From Micromonospora_J zhanjiangensis (lineage in GTDB: Bacteria > Actinomycetota > Actinomycetes > Mycobacteriales > Micromonosporaceae), in the NCBI RefSeq assembly GCF_042650605.1, contig NZ_JBHSBN010000005.1, positions 62,001-126,000 on the forward strand: a DNA stretch of 64,000 bases. The letters run 5' to 3'. The position numbers and the translations under genes are program-made. Of this stretch, positions 45,453 to 53,224 are shown in pieces (position 1 is the stretch's first letter; every line of letters starts with the position of its first letter). The notes under the pieces were generated by a model. That model ran no database searches. It saw only the letters and a list, made by a program, of their open reading frames with translations, and was not told the DNA's origin.

Positions 45453-46361
45453 CTGATCCGGCTGTCGGGGACGGCCGGCGGCCAGGGGATCGGCGGCGGC
45501 CCCGCCGAGCTGTTCCTCGGCGGCCCGGACCGTCTGCTCCAGCAGGATCGCGATGGTCATCGGGCCCACTCCGCCCGGCACCGGAGTGAGCATGCCGGCC
45601 ACGGCGCGCGCCGCGTCGAAGTCGACGTCGCCCACCCCGCCCGGGTGGTAGCCGGCGTCGACGACCACCGCGCCCGGCTTGAGCCAGGTGCCCTGGACGA
45701 AGTTCGGCCGGCCCACCGCCGCCACCACGAGGTCCGCGCCGCCGACGATCGCCGGCAGGTCCGTGGTCCGGGAATGGCAGTAGGTCACCGTCGCGTCCCG
45801 GGCCAGCAGCAACATGCCGACCGGCCGGCCGAGGATCGGACTGCGGCCGATCACCACCGCGTGCCGGCCGCGCGGATCCACGCCGTACGCGTCGAGCAGC
45901 CGGACGATGCCGCCCGGGGTACAGGAGACGAAGCCCGGCAGCCCGAACGCCATCGTGCCAAACGAGTGCGTGGTCACCCCGTCGACGTCCTTGGCCGGCG
46001 CGATCGCCTCGAACGCGGCCCGCTCGTCGATGTGCCCCGGCACCGGGTGCTGCAGCAGGATGCCGTGCACCGCCGGGTCGGCGGACAGGTCGGCGATCCG
46101 GGTCACCAGCTCCGCGGTGCCGGTCCCGGCGGGCAGGTGTACGTACCGGGAGTCGATGCCCGCCTCGTGGCACCGGTTGCGTTTCATCCGTACGTAGGTG
46201 GCCGAGGCCGGGTCGTCGCCGACCAGCACGGTGGCCAGGCAGGGCCGACGACCGGTCCGCCCGACCAGCGCGGCGGCCCGTTCGGCGCTGCGGATCAGGA
46301 TGTCGCGGGCGAGTCGGGTACCGACCATCAGGTGGGCGTCGGGAGTGGCGGGAATGGTCAT
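45450..46361 (-). CDS. folD: Bifunctional methylenetetrahydrofolate dehydrogenase / cyclohydrolase
   Basis: One-carbon enzyme converting 5,10-methylene-THF to 10-formyl-THF. 303 residues; the key lysine in YVRMKRNRCHEAGI, the signature HGILLQHPVPGHIDERAAFEAI and PAKDVDGVT, the NADP-site VVIGRSPILGRPVGMLLL and the end MLTPVPGGVGPMTIAILLEQTV. The stop is in repeat copy A, so the last residues (DPLAAGRPRQPDQ) may be shaped by that element. Confidence 0.95.
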   Translation of the reverse strand: MTIPATPDAHLMVGTRLARDILIRSAERAAALVGRTGRRPCLATVLVGDDPASATYVRMKRNRCHEAGIDSRYVHLPAGTGTAELVTRIADLSADPAVHGILLQHPVPGHIDERAAFEAIAPAKDVDGVTTHSFGTMAFGLPGFVSCTPGGIVRLLDAYGVDPRGRHAVVIGRSPILGRPVGMLLLARDATVTYCHSRTTDLPAIVGGADLVVAAVGRPNFVQGTWLKPGAVVVDAGYHPGGVGDVDFDAARAVAGMLTPVPGGVGPMTIAILLEQTVRAAEEQLGGAAADPLAAGRPRQPDQ

Positions 46362-46586
46362 CGGCGGCTCCGGGGCGGCGCGTCGGGACGGCTCGCCCAG
46401 GCGCGCGGCATCGTCGACGAAACGGGTCGGGCCGCTCCCCGGTGGTGCTCCACCTCAGCGCCAGTCACGGCCGCGACCCACGTTACCCCGTCGCTGCGGG
46501 GTCAGCCGCCGGAGCGGTCGGCTCACCAGGTGCGACCGCCCCGAACCGCAGCACCGCCGCCGCCGTCGCGGCCGGGCGTGCGCGCG

Positions 46587-46623
46587 ACGACGGGCCGGCC
46601 TCCGGGATGGAGGCCGGCCCGTC
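46587..46623 (-). terminator. Strong terminator hairpin after the C39-like peptidase gene
   Basis: Perfect 16-bp inverted repeat with a 5-nt loop (arms 46587-46602 and 46608-46623), 15 bp beyond the stop of the minus-strand peptidase gene. It would separate that gene from folD. Confidence 0.75.
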
Positions 46624-46638
46624 GGTGCGGAGAGCGGG

Positions 46639-47376
46639 TCAGTGCGAGTAGCCGTGGGTGGCCATCCAGTGCGCCAGGTCGTCGGTGTGGATCCAGTAGC
46701 TGGCCACGTTCGGGTTGGCCGGGTCGGCGATCTTCACCAGGTCACCGTCGTCCTGGTAGCCGACCACGCTGACGTAGTGGCCGCCCGAGTAGTCGTGGAC
46801 CGCACCGTCGGTGTCGGTGGCGACGCCGGCGACGTTGGCCACGACGGCGCGGTTGTCGTCGATGGTGGCCTTGATGTCGGACTTCAGCGTGTCGATCTGA
46901 CCGGCGGTGATGTCGGTCGTGGGCAGCGCGGTGGTCTTGTACTTGTCGGCGCCGAGAACCGTGTTCAGGACCCGGGTGGTGTCCTCGGCGGACGCGGTGC
47001 CGGCTTCGGTGGTGCCGAGCGCCTTGGCGATCTCGTCCTGGCTGAGGTCGTGACCGGTGGCGGTCAGCGCGATCCGGGTGGACGCCGGGCCGCAGTAGTA
47101 GAAGTTGGGCTGGGACTCGTACTTGATGGCGACGTCCTTGGCCCGCTTGCCGCCGTGGGCGCCGTTACCGCCGCCACGGTTGCCGTGGTCGCCACCCCGG
47201 TCGGTGGTGACGGTGGCCGCGTGGGGCTTGGTGTGGGCCGGCTCGGCGGCGTGGGCGGCGACGGCGGGCCCGGCGATGGCACCGCCGGTGAGGGCGAGGC
47301 CGGCCGCGGTGAGGACGGTGCGGCGGATCAGCGGGGTACGGATGGTCTCCGGGAGGAAACGGGTGAAGGTGGTCAT
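46639..47376 (-). CDS. Secreted C39-family peptidase-like protein
   Basis: 245 residues. N-terminal signal sequence with RRTVLTAAGLALTGGAIAGPAVA (two arginines before a hydrophobic helix; Sec- or Tat-type) and AHA-A cleavage region. A short linker (HGNRGGGNGAHGG) is followed by the cysteine-peptidase domain: catalytic Cys in YESQPNFYYCGPASTRIALT, His in GGHYVSVVGYQDDG and Asp in ADPANPN. This is the C39/papain-like fold of secreted actinomycete proteins rather than a bacteriocin-processing ABC domain. Confidence 0.88.
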   Translation of the reverse strand: MTTFTRFLPETIRTPLIRRTVLTAAGLALTGGAIAGPAVAAHAAEPAHTKPHAATVTTDRGGDHGNRGGGNGAHGGKRAKDVAIKYESQPNFYYCGPASTRIALTATGHDLSQDEIAKALGTTEAGTASAEDTTRVLNTVLGADKYKTTALPTTDITAGQIDTLKSDIKATIDDNRAVVANVAGVATDTDGAVHDYSGGHYVSVVGYQDDGDLVKIADPANPNVASYWIHTDDLAHWMATHGYSH

Positions 47377-47778
47377 GGTGGTGATCGCCTTTCACTCGGG
47401 GGTGTGCGGCTGGGGGGCCGCGTCGCGCGTCTCTCGTCGCCCCGGTCGGGGATGGGGCGGTGCGCGGGTCGGGAGGTGTAACCGGCCGGGGCCCGGGGAT
47501 GTTCCCGGCCCCGTCGGCCTGCGCTGCGGCGGTCACGGGACGGCGCCGGAAGCCCGGCGCGGCCGGGGGTCGCTGCTGCGGTCGTACGGGGTCTTCAACG
47601 CCGCCGACCGCCGACCGATTCCGCCGATCCGGACATTTCGCCACCCCGATCGGGGCATCGATCCGGACATTCCGGCCAGGGCGTCGGTGCCGGGGCCGCC
47701 GGGCGGTGTTCCGGTTTGGTGCCACGTGTCCGGATCCGGCCGGATGCGAGGCGGGTGGGTGCTCGGTAGCGTGCGGTC
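47377..47778. other. 402-bp intergenic region with a 12-bp direct repeat
   Basis: Upstream of the peptidase gene (minus) and of the patB pseudogene (plus). GATCCGGACATT occurs at 47626-47637 and 47660-47671, 34 bp apart (about three helical turns), a spacing usual for a regulator site. No RNA gene or reading frame is convincing. Confidence 0.6.
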
Positions 47779-48226
47779 ATGACGAATCCGTTGCGCATGT
47801 TGACGTTGGCCGAGTTGCGCAGCCGCACCAGCATGAAGTGGCGGAACTACCCGCCGGACGTCCTGCCGCTGTGGGTGGCGGAGATGGACGTACCGCTCGC
47901 CGAGCCGGTGGTCCGGGCCGTCACCGACGCGATCGCCCGCGGCGGGACTGGACGGCAACCGGCGGGCGCTGGCCGACCTGCTCGCCGAGCACCTGCCCAC
48001 CGTGGGCTACCGGCCGCCGCAGGGCACCTACCTCGCGTGGCTGGACTGCCGCCCGCTGGACCTGGCCGACGATCCGGCGGCGGTCTTCCTCGACCGGGGT
48101 CGGGTCGCGCTGAACTCCGGGCCGGATTTCGGCACCGGCGGAGCCGGGCACGTCCGGCTCAACCTGGCCACCTCGCCGGACCTGCTGGCCGAGGCGGTCC
48201 GTCGGATCGCGGCGGCGGTTCGCTGA
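47779..48226 (+). pseudogene. PatB/MalY-type aminotransferase, internal deletion
   Basis: The first ~54 codons read MTNPLRMLTLAELRSRTSMK and WRNYPPDVLPLWVAEMDVPL, the start of a MalY/PatB cystathionine beta-lyase. At about 47945 the reading continues in another frame as LDGNRRALADLLAEHLPTVG, then TYLAWLDCRPLDL and HVRLNLATSPDLLAEAVRRI, the normal C-terminal end of the same family. About 230-240 residues, including the PLP lysine, are missing, and the junction shifts the frame. The remnant is clearly non-functional as an aminotransferase. Confidence 0.85.
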
Positions 48227-48337
48227 CCGCCCGGTCCGGCCCGCGGGCCGTGTCCTGCCGACGCGTTCGCACACCTGTCGGGTAAGTTCGTCTGCTGGCT
48301 CTGGCAGCGCGTCCCACCGACCAGGAGTTCCGACAGC

Positions 48338-48859
48338 ATGGGCAAGAAGACCGTTCACATCTCCGACTTCAGCGGCGAGGTTCTGCGACACGAGGACGAC
48401 GTGGTCCGCGTCGTGGTGCTGGAGCACCCCGACCTGGTCGCCGGTCCGGTGCAGTTGGAGGCCCGTCCCGTCGAGGTGGAGAGCATCGACGACGCGGCCT
48501 TGGACGTCGCGGTCGTGGAGATCTACGACCGGCACGGCAACGGCGAACCACGCCGGGTGACGCTGACCGCGGCCGAGTTCGACGAACTCGCCACCGACGT
48601 ACCGATGGCGCAGTTGCTGCGGACCGCCGAGCGGGTCAAGCCGGCCCGCGCGCCGCGCCGGGCCGCGGACCGGCCCGACTACTCGACGCCGGAGCACGCC
48701 GGCAAGCCGCACCGGGGCCGGGTCACTGACGAGGAGGCCCGGTACGTCCGGGAGAACCTGGACGAGGTGAACAAGCGGCTCGCCGACGAGGGACTGCGGC
48801 AGATCGACCCGGCCGACGCCGAACACGCCGCCCGGTACGGCCTTCCCGCCCCGGCGTAG
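48338..48859 (+). CDS. Hypothetical protein, 173 aa
   Basis: Not recognised as a named family; resembles hypothetical proteins of actinomycetes. ATG start with AGGAG about 8 nt ahead. N-terminal ~80 residues form a beta-rich part (KKTVHISDFSGEVLRHEDDV, RVVVLEH), the middle is basic and disordered (KPARAPRRAADRPDYSTPEH), and the end is helical and charged (TDEEARYVRENLDEVNKRLA). Cytosolic. Codon use is standard for the region. Confidence 0.75.
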   Translation: MGKKTVHISDFSGEVLRHEDDVVRVVVLEHPDLVAGPVQLEARPVEVESIDDAALDVAVVEIYDRHGNGEPRRVTLTAAEFDELATDVPMAQLLRTAERVKPARAPRRAADRPDYSTPEHAGKPHRGRVTDEEARYVRENLDEVNKRLADEGLRQIDPADAEHAARYGLPAPA

Positions 48860-48865
48860 CCGCGG

Positions 48866-49042
48866 TCAGGCCGCGCCCTGCGGCGGCTGACCGCCGCCGG
48901 CCTCCGCGTGCCGCTCACGCAGCCGGAGCCGGATCTCGTCCGGTGTGTACGCCCGCCGCTGCCGCTCGGCGCGGGCGATCACCACTCCGGTGGCCGCGAC
49001 GCCGACGAAGCTGGCCAGGCCCAGTACCTTCCACCACCGCAT
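48866..49042 (-). CDS. Small membrane protein, 58 aa
   Basis: Reads MRWWKVLGLASFVGVAATGV followed by VIARAERQRRAYTPDEIRLR and LRERHAEA with a Gly/Gln/Pro tail. One membrane helix at residues ~5-23 and a basic cytosolic stretch after it, a layout common in conserved actinobacterial small proteins. Convergent with the gene at 48338 and divergent, by 17 bp, from the NlpC-like gene. Function unknown; the helix plus charged tail support it as real. Confidence 0.7.
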   Translation of the reverse strand: MRWWKVLGLASFVGVAATGVVIARAERQRRAYTPDEIRLRLRERHAEAGGGQPPQGAA

Positions 49043-49059
49043 CCGCCTAATGTAGTCGG

Positions 49060-49788
49060 GTGACTCAGACCAGCATCAGCCTGGACGAGGCGGTGGAGCT
49101 GACCCGGACCGGCGACGTCTGGGTCTTCCGGGGCCGGAGCGCGCCCGACCGGGCCATCCAGCTCACCACCAACAGCCCGGTCAACCACGTCGGCATGGCG
49201 GTGGTGCTGGACGACATGCCGCCGCTGATGTGGCACGCCGAACTCGGCAGGTCGCTGCCCGACCTGTGGGCCGGCGGGCACCACCGCGGCGTGCAACTGC
49301 ACGACCTGCGGGACGCCGTCTGTGTCTGGGCGAACCGGTACGGCCAGCGGGCCTGGCTGCGCCAGCTCGAACCACCGGCCGCGCGGCAGATGGAGGACGC
49401 GGTGCTGCGTACCGTCGCCCGGCTGGACGGCACCCCGTTCCCGTCCACCGCGCAACTCGCCTGGCGCTGGGTCCGGGGCCGGGTGCCGGACGTCCGGCTG
49501 CCCGGCGGTCGCCGGATCGCCCGCCCGTTCACCGCACCCGACGCGGACCGGTCGCCGTCGGCAGTCGACGCGGACCGGTCGCCGTCGGCCGCCGCCGGGG
49601 ACCGGGCGCTGGAGACGGCCTACTGCGCCGAGGTGGTGGCGGTGACGTACGAGGCGATGGGGCTGCTGCCGGCCGGCCGGCGCCCCAACTGGTACGACCC
49701 GGGCCGGTTCTGGAGCGGCGACGACCTGGAACTGGCCGACGGGGCGCGGCTCGGCAGCGAGATCATGGTCAGCATCCCGCCGCGTTGA
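49060..49788 (+). CDS. Permuted NlpC/P60 (YiiX-like) papain-fold protein
   Basis: 242 residues from GTG 49060. The His comes first (NSPVNHVGMAVVLDDMPPLM) and the Cys later (ALETAYCAEVVAVTYEAMGL), the circularly permuted order seen in YaeF/YiiX-like NlpC/P60 proteins, which act as amidases or thioesterases. DVWVFRGRSAPDRAIQLTTN matches the first strand. A short duplication ADRSPSAV / ADRSPSAA lies in a loop. No signal peptide visible. Substrate unknown. Confidence 0.72.
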   Translation: MTQTSISLDEAVELTRTGDVWVFRGRSAPDRAIQLTTNSPVNHVGMAVVLDDMPPLMWHAELGRSLPDLWAGGHHRGVQLHDLRDAVCVWANRYGQRAWLRQLEPPAARQMEDAVLRTVARLDGTPFPSTAQLAWRWVRGRVPDVRLPGGRRIARPFTAPDADRSPSAVDADRSPSAAAGDRALETAYCAEVVAVTYEAMGLLPAGRRPNWYDPGRFWSGDDLELADGARLGSEIMVSIPPR

Positions 49789-49842
49789 TCCCGTCGGGCC
49801 CCCTCGACGGTACGGGAATCCCATATGGACCGGTTTCCCCCG

Positions 49843-49871
49843 TTGCCTCCCAGGAAGTAGATCGTTACGCT
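49843..49871 (+). promoter_or_regulatory. Sigma-70-type promoter of the ricin-type lectin gene
   Basis: TTGCCT - 17 bp - TACGCT, 60 bp upstream of the ATG. Nearly the same arrangement, with the surrounding sequence CGTTACGCTCTGGCGGGCCGA, precedes the CBM2 paralogue at 52230-52258. Conservation between paralogues supports it. Confidence 0.6.
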
Positions 49872-49930
49872 CTGGCGGGCCGAGGTTCCGCGCTCCCACG
49901 AGTCGGGCCGCTACCGGAGCGGGGAGGCCA

Positions 49931-50743
49931 ATGTCTGGTGACCATGCCCTTGTCAAGGACGAGCGGCGGATGCCCGGTCCACTCGCCTCCATCCCGTGGC
50001 TCGTCGTGGTGGTCGGCGCGGCGATGATGGTGAGCCTGTTCCTGATCGCGTTGGGCACCATGCTGCCCCACCGGCAGCCCGGGCTGCCGTTGACGAACCA
50101 ACAGGGTGCGCCGCTGTTGCCGGCGCGTGACCCGTCGTCGGAGCAGCTTCCCCTCCCGGTGGCCTCCGACGGCCCGATGACCGACTCGCCGGCACCGTTG
50201 CCCGGCGGCCGGGGTGCCACCAGCCGCCGGGCCGAGCCGCCACCGACGACCCAGCCGACCCGGTCCGATCCGGGCGGGAACGCGCCGGGCGCCGGCCAGC
50301 ACGGATTGCCGCCCGCCGGCGGTAACGCCAACGGGCCCTCCCGGGACGGCCCGAGCAACGTCATGCTCATGGGCGGTCAGTCGAGGCGCTGCCTGGACAT
50401 CGACAACTTCGGTACGGCCAACGGCACGCAGGCCCAGCTGTGGGACTGCAACGGCGGCTACAACCAGCGCTGGACCTACACCGCGGCTCAGCAGATCGTC
50501 CTGTACGGGAACAAGTGCCTGACGGCCGGCAATCGCGGCACCACCGACGGCACCCCGGCGGTGATCTGGGACTGCGACGGTGGAAGCCACCAGCGATGGA
50601 CGATCAGATTCGACGGTACCGTCGTCGGCGAGCGGTCCGGGCTGTGTCTGGACGCGTACTTCGCCCGCACCGGCAACGGCACACAGATCGTCCTCTGGTC
50701 CTGCAACGGCGGCGCGAACCAGAGGTGGCGACTGCTGAACTGA
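49931..50743 (+). CDS. Membrane-anchored ricin-type beta-trefoil lectin
   Basis: 270 residues. N-terminal cytosolic ~20 residues, one membrane helix (IPWLVVVVGAAMMVSLFLIA, ~21-43), a ~100-residue Pro/Gly-rich linker, then a ricin B-type beta-trefoil (~140-270) with three QxW-type repeats: QLWDCNGGYNQRWTY, IWDCDGGSHQRWTI and LWSCNGGANQRWRL. Likely binds a polysaccharide at the cell surface. The first ~45 residues match the CBM2 protein at 52319 closely, so the two share an anchor but differ in the binding domain. Confidence 0.9.
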   Translation: MSGDHALVKDERRMPGPLASIPWLVVVVGAAMMVSLFLIALGTMLPHRQPGLPLTNQQGAPLLPARDPSSEQLPLPVASDGPMTDSPAPLPGGRGATSRRAEPPPTTQPTRSDPGGNAPGAGQHGLPPAGGNANGPSRDGPSNVMLMGGQSRRCLDIDNFGTANGTQAQLWDCNGGYNQRWTYTAAQQIVLYGNKCLTAGNRGTTDGTPAVIWDCDGGSHQRWTIRFDGTVVGERSGLCLDAYFARTGNGTQIVLWSCNGGANQRWRLLN

Positions 50744-50780
50744 GGTTTGCCGGTCGGCCGGCGCGGAAACTGCCCATCCC

Positions 50781-51170
50781 GTGAACGCCTCCACGGATCT
50801 CGACGCGCTGACCGAGTTCTTCGACCGGTACGGCGCGGCGCTGACCACGGCCGACGTGCCGGCCATCGCCGGCTGCTACGCCCTGCCGGGCATGGTGGTC
50901 GCCGACACCTACAGCTTCTCGTTCACCTCGCCGGCGGCCATCGCGCTGTCCTTCGTCGGCGCGGCACCGGACTACGCCGACCGCGAGCTGATCGCCGCGA
51001 ACGCCCAGATCCGGGACGTACGCCGGGTGTCGGCGCTGCTCACCTCGGTGGCGGTGGAGTGGGAGTACCTGGACAGCCAGGGTCGGGCGGTGCCGGGGGA
51101 GTGCTTCGAGTACCTGCTGCGGACGACCGACCACGGCCCGGTCATCTGCACCGTGATCCGGGCCGGCTGA
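50781..51170 (+). CDS. SnoaL/NTF2-like protein
   Basis: 129 residues from GTG 50781. Alpha-plus-beta cone pattern of the NTF2-like superfamily: LTEFFDRYGAALTTADVPAI and CYALPGMVVADTYSFSFTSP near the start, a strand pair VSALLTSVAVEWEYLDSQGR, and YLLRTTDHGPVICTVIRAG. Enzymatic residues cannot be identified. Follows the lectin gene by 37 bp and may share its transcript. Confidence 0.75.
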   Translation: MNASTDLDALTEFFDRYGAALTTADVPAIAGCYALPGMVVADTYSFSFTSPAAIALSFVGAAPDYADRELIAANAQIRDVRRVSALLTSVAVEWEYLDSQGRAVPGECFEYLLRTTDHGPVICTVIRAG

Positions 51171-51229
51171 CCGATCCGCGCCGGGCCGACCGCCGGGTCC
51201 GGGCCGGTCGACCGCCGGGTCCGGTGTGG

Positions 51230-52063
51230 TCAGTGCGGCCCGGCGGTACGACGTTGCCGGGCCGCCTCGTACAGCACCACCGTGCCGGCGCTCGCGGCGT
51301 TCAGGGAACTGGCGGCGCCGGTCATCGGAATCCGGACCATCCGGTCGCAGGCGTCCCGCCAGGCGCTGCTGAGGCCGCGCGTCTCGTTCCCGATCACCAG
51401 GACGGTCGGTCCGGTCAGGTCGTCCCCGGCGACGTCCGTGCCGCCGTTCTCGTCGGTGCCGACGATCCGCACCGGCAGGCCGTCGGCGCGCAGCCCGGCC
51501 ACCCAGTCCAGCACGGCGTGCTGCGACGGCACCCGTACCACCGGCAGGGCCAGCAGCGAACCGGTGCTGGCCCGGACCGCCTTCGGGTCGTACGGGTCGG
51601 CGGCGTGCCCGGTGACGACCAGCCCGGCGGCGCCGAACGCGTCGGCCGACCGGACCAGGGTGCCGATGTTGCCGGGGGTGGTCGGCCGGTCGAACACCAC
51701 CGCCAACAGGTCCGGTCCCGCCGGTACGCGGGTCAGGTCGTCGGCGCGCAGCCGGACCACGGCGAGCAGTTCCGGCGCCTCGTCGGACTTCCCGCCGAGT
51801 TCGTGCAGCAGGTCGGGGGCCATCGCGACCGGGGTCGCCCCGGGGACCTCGGCCAACGTCCGGCGGGCCCATTCGGACAGCGGCCGGTCGTCGGCGTACA
51901 GCAGCGCCGTGACGTCCCAGCCGTGTTCGACGGCGAGGCTGACCGGTCGTACCCCCTGGACCAGGAACTCGCCGGTCCGCTGGCGTTTGGTGCGGTTGGT
52001 CAGCAGGGCCTGCCACTGCTGGAAGGTCGCGTTACGCGTGGTGACCCGCAGGGTCCTGGGCAT
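51230..52063 (-). CDS. TrmH-family RNA methyltransferase (SpoU)
   Basis: 277 residues from ATG 52063. N-terminal substrate-binding part (TNRTKRQRTGEFLVQGVRPV), then the SPOUT knot: VVFDRPTTPGNIGTLVRSAD (motif 1), VLVIGNETRGLSSAW (motif 2) and IPMTGAASSLNAASAGTVVL (motif 3). Likely methylates a ribose 2'-O in rRNA or tRNA; target is not predictable. Confidence 0.92.
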   Translation of the reverse strand: MPRTLRVTTRNATFQQWQALLTNRTKRQRTGEFLVQGVRPVSLAVEHGWDVTALLYADDRPLSEWARRTLAEVPGATPVAMAPDLLHELGGKSDEAPELLAVVRLRADDLTRVPAGPDLLAVVFDRPTTPGNIGTLVRSADAFGAAGLVVTGHAADPYDPKAVRASTGSLLALPVVRVPSQHAVLDWVAGLRADGLPVRIVGTDENGGTDVAGDDLTGPTVLVIGNETRGLSSAWRDACDRMVRIPMTGAASSLNAASAGTVVLYEAARQRRTAGPH

Positions 52064-52229
52064 CGCCGGTCCTTTCCGGCCGGTGGCGGCGCCGGCACGC
52101 GACGTAGTACACCAAACCAGGGCGGTCCCCGGCGAACGGACTCCCGGCGCGACCGAGGTGAGCACGGCGGAGCGTCCCGCATCCACCGGCTGCGCGGGCG
52201 GAAAACCTGGTCCGACCGGACATCTCCCG

Positions 52230-52258
52230 TTGCCGAGATAGTCAGGGATCGCTACGCT
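52230..52258 (+). promoter_or_regulatory. Sigma-70-type promoter of the CBM2 protein gene
   Basis: TTGCCG - 17 bp - TACGCT, in the same context (CGCTACGCTCTGCGGGCCGA) as the promoter of the lectin paralogue. It lies 60 bp before the start. Confidence 0.6.
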
Positions 52259-52318
52259 CTGCGGGCCGAAAACTTCCGGAGACGGAAGGCTTGAGTCGTA
52301 ACGGGACCGGGGAGGCAA

Positions 52319-53059
52319 ATGTCCGGCGCTCATGCCGTTGCCAAGGACGAGGGGCGGACACCCGGGCCACTCGCCTCGGTGCCATGGCTCGTGGTGGTGG
52401 TCGGCGCGGCGATGATGGTGAGTCTCTTCCTCATCGCGCTCGGCACGCTGATCCCACAGCGACGTCCCGGCCTGCCGTTGACCGACCCGCCGGGCGCGCC
52501 GCTGCTGCCACCGGCGGTCGGCCAGCCCGCGCAGCAGGAGCCGTTCCCGGTGGCGTCCGGCGGTCCGATGGTGCCCGACTCGCCGACCCCGGTCACCGGC
52601 GGTCGCGGTGCCGCGAGCCGACGGGCCGAGCCGCCCCCACCGGCGGAGGCGCCGCCACCGGGCCAGCCGCCGGCCGGCCAGAACCCGCCCGCCGGTCAGA
52701 ACCCGCCTGACCCCGGGCCGCCGCCCGGTCCGCCGCAGATGAGCGGCCGTTACCAGGTGACCCAGGGTTGGCCGGACACCTTCATCGGCGAGGTGCTGGT
52801 GCGCAACGTGTCCTCGTCGACCCGGTCCTGGACGGTGACGCTGACCTGGCCCGCGCAGGTGGGGGAGCTGCGGACCTTCTGGATCGAGGGTCAGCCCCAG
52901 GGCACCGGCCACCGCTCCGGCGCCCGGTCCGTCTTCACCAGCGGCGTGGCGCTCCGGCCGGACGGCACGGCGTTGTTGCGGTTCCAGTACAGCCGTACGG
53001 GCGGCGACGGCCGGCCGAGCGGCTGTCAGGTGAACGGCGCCAGCTGCGTCGTGACCTGA
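52319..53059 (+). CDS. Membrane-anchored CBM2-type carbohydrate-binding protein
   Basis: 246 residues. Same N-terminal anchor as the ricin-type paralogue (MSGAHAVAKDEGRTPGPLAS, VPWLVVVVGAAMMVSLFLIA), a Pro-rich linker with PPAGQN repeats, then a family-2 cellulose/chitin-binding-like beta-sandwich: YQVTQGWPDTFIGEVLVRNV, WTVTLTWPAQVGELRTFWIE and a final cysteine pair. The second surface Trp expected in CBM2 is present as W in WPAQ. Probably displays a polysaccharide-binding module on the cell surface. Confidence 0.82.
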   Translation: MSGAHAVAKDEGRTPGPLASVPWLVVVVGAAMMVSLFLIALGTLIPQRRPGLPLTDPPGAPLLPPAVGQPAQQEPFPVASGGPMVPDSPTPVTGGRGAASRRAEPPPPAEAPPPGQPPAGQNPPAGQNPPDPGPPPGPPQMSGRYQVTQGWPDTFIGEVLVRNVSSSTRSWTVTLTWPAQVGELRTFWIEGQPQGTGHRSGARSVFTSGVALRPDGTALLRFQYSRTGGDGRPSGCQVNGASCVVT

Positions 53060-53162
53060 CCTTCCACCTGCTCCGATGTGGATCGACGGGCCTCGCCGTG
53101 CCCGTCGATCGGCGTTTCTTGCGCAAGTATTGGTTCATGTTGCGACCGTGTTTGCAAGGTAT

Positions 53163-53180
53163 TGCACAAGCGCTTTCACA
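53163..53180. promoter_or_regulatory. Candidate LacI-type (MalR-like) operator
   Basis: TGCACAAGCGCTTTCACA fits the LacI-family pattern TGnnnAAGCGCTTnnnCA with the central CG. It lies 45 bp upstream of the amylase-pullulanase start. A CTTGCGCAAG palindrome (about 53117-53126) and TTGCAAGG (about 53152) lie nearby; maltose regulators of actinomycetes use such TTGCA-type repeats. Confidence 0.5.
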
Positions 53181-53224
53181 GGGGCTAGCGTGCGGGCGAA
53201 TCAGCGACCACAGAAAGGCCGTCG

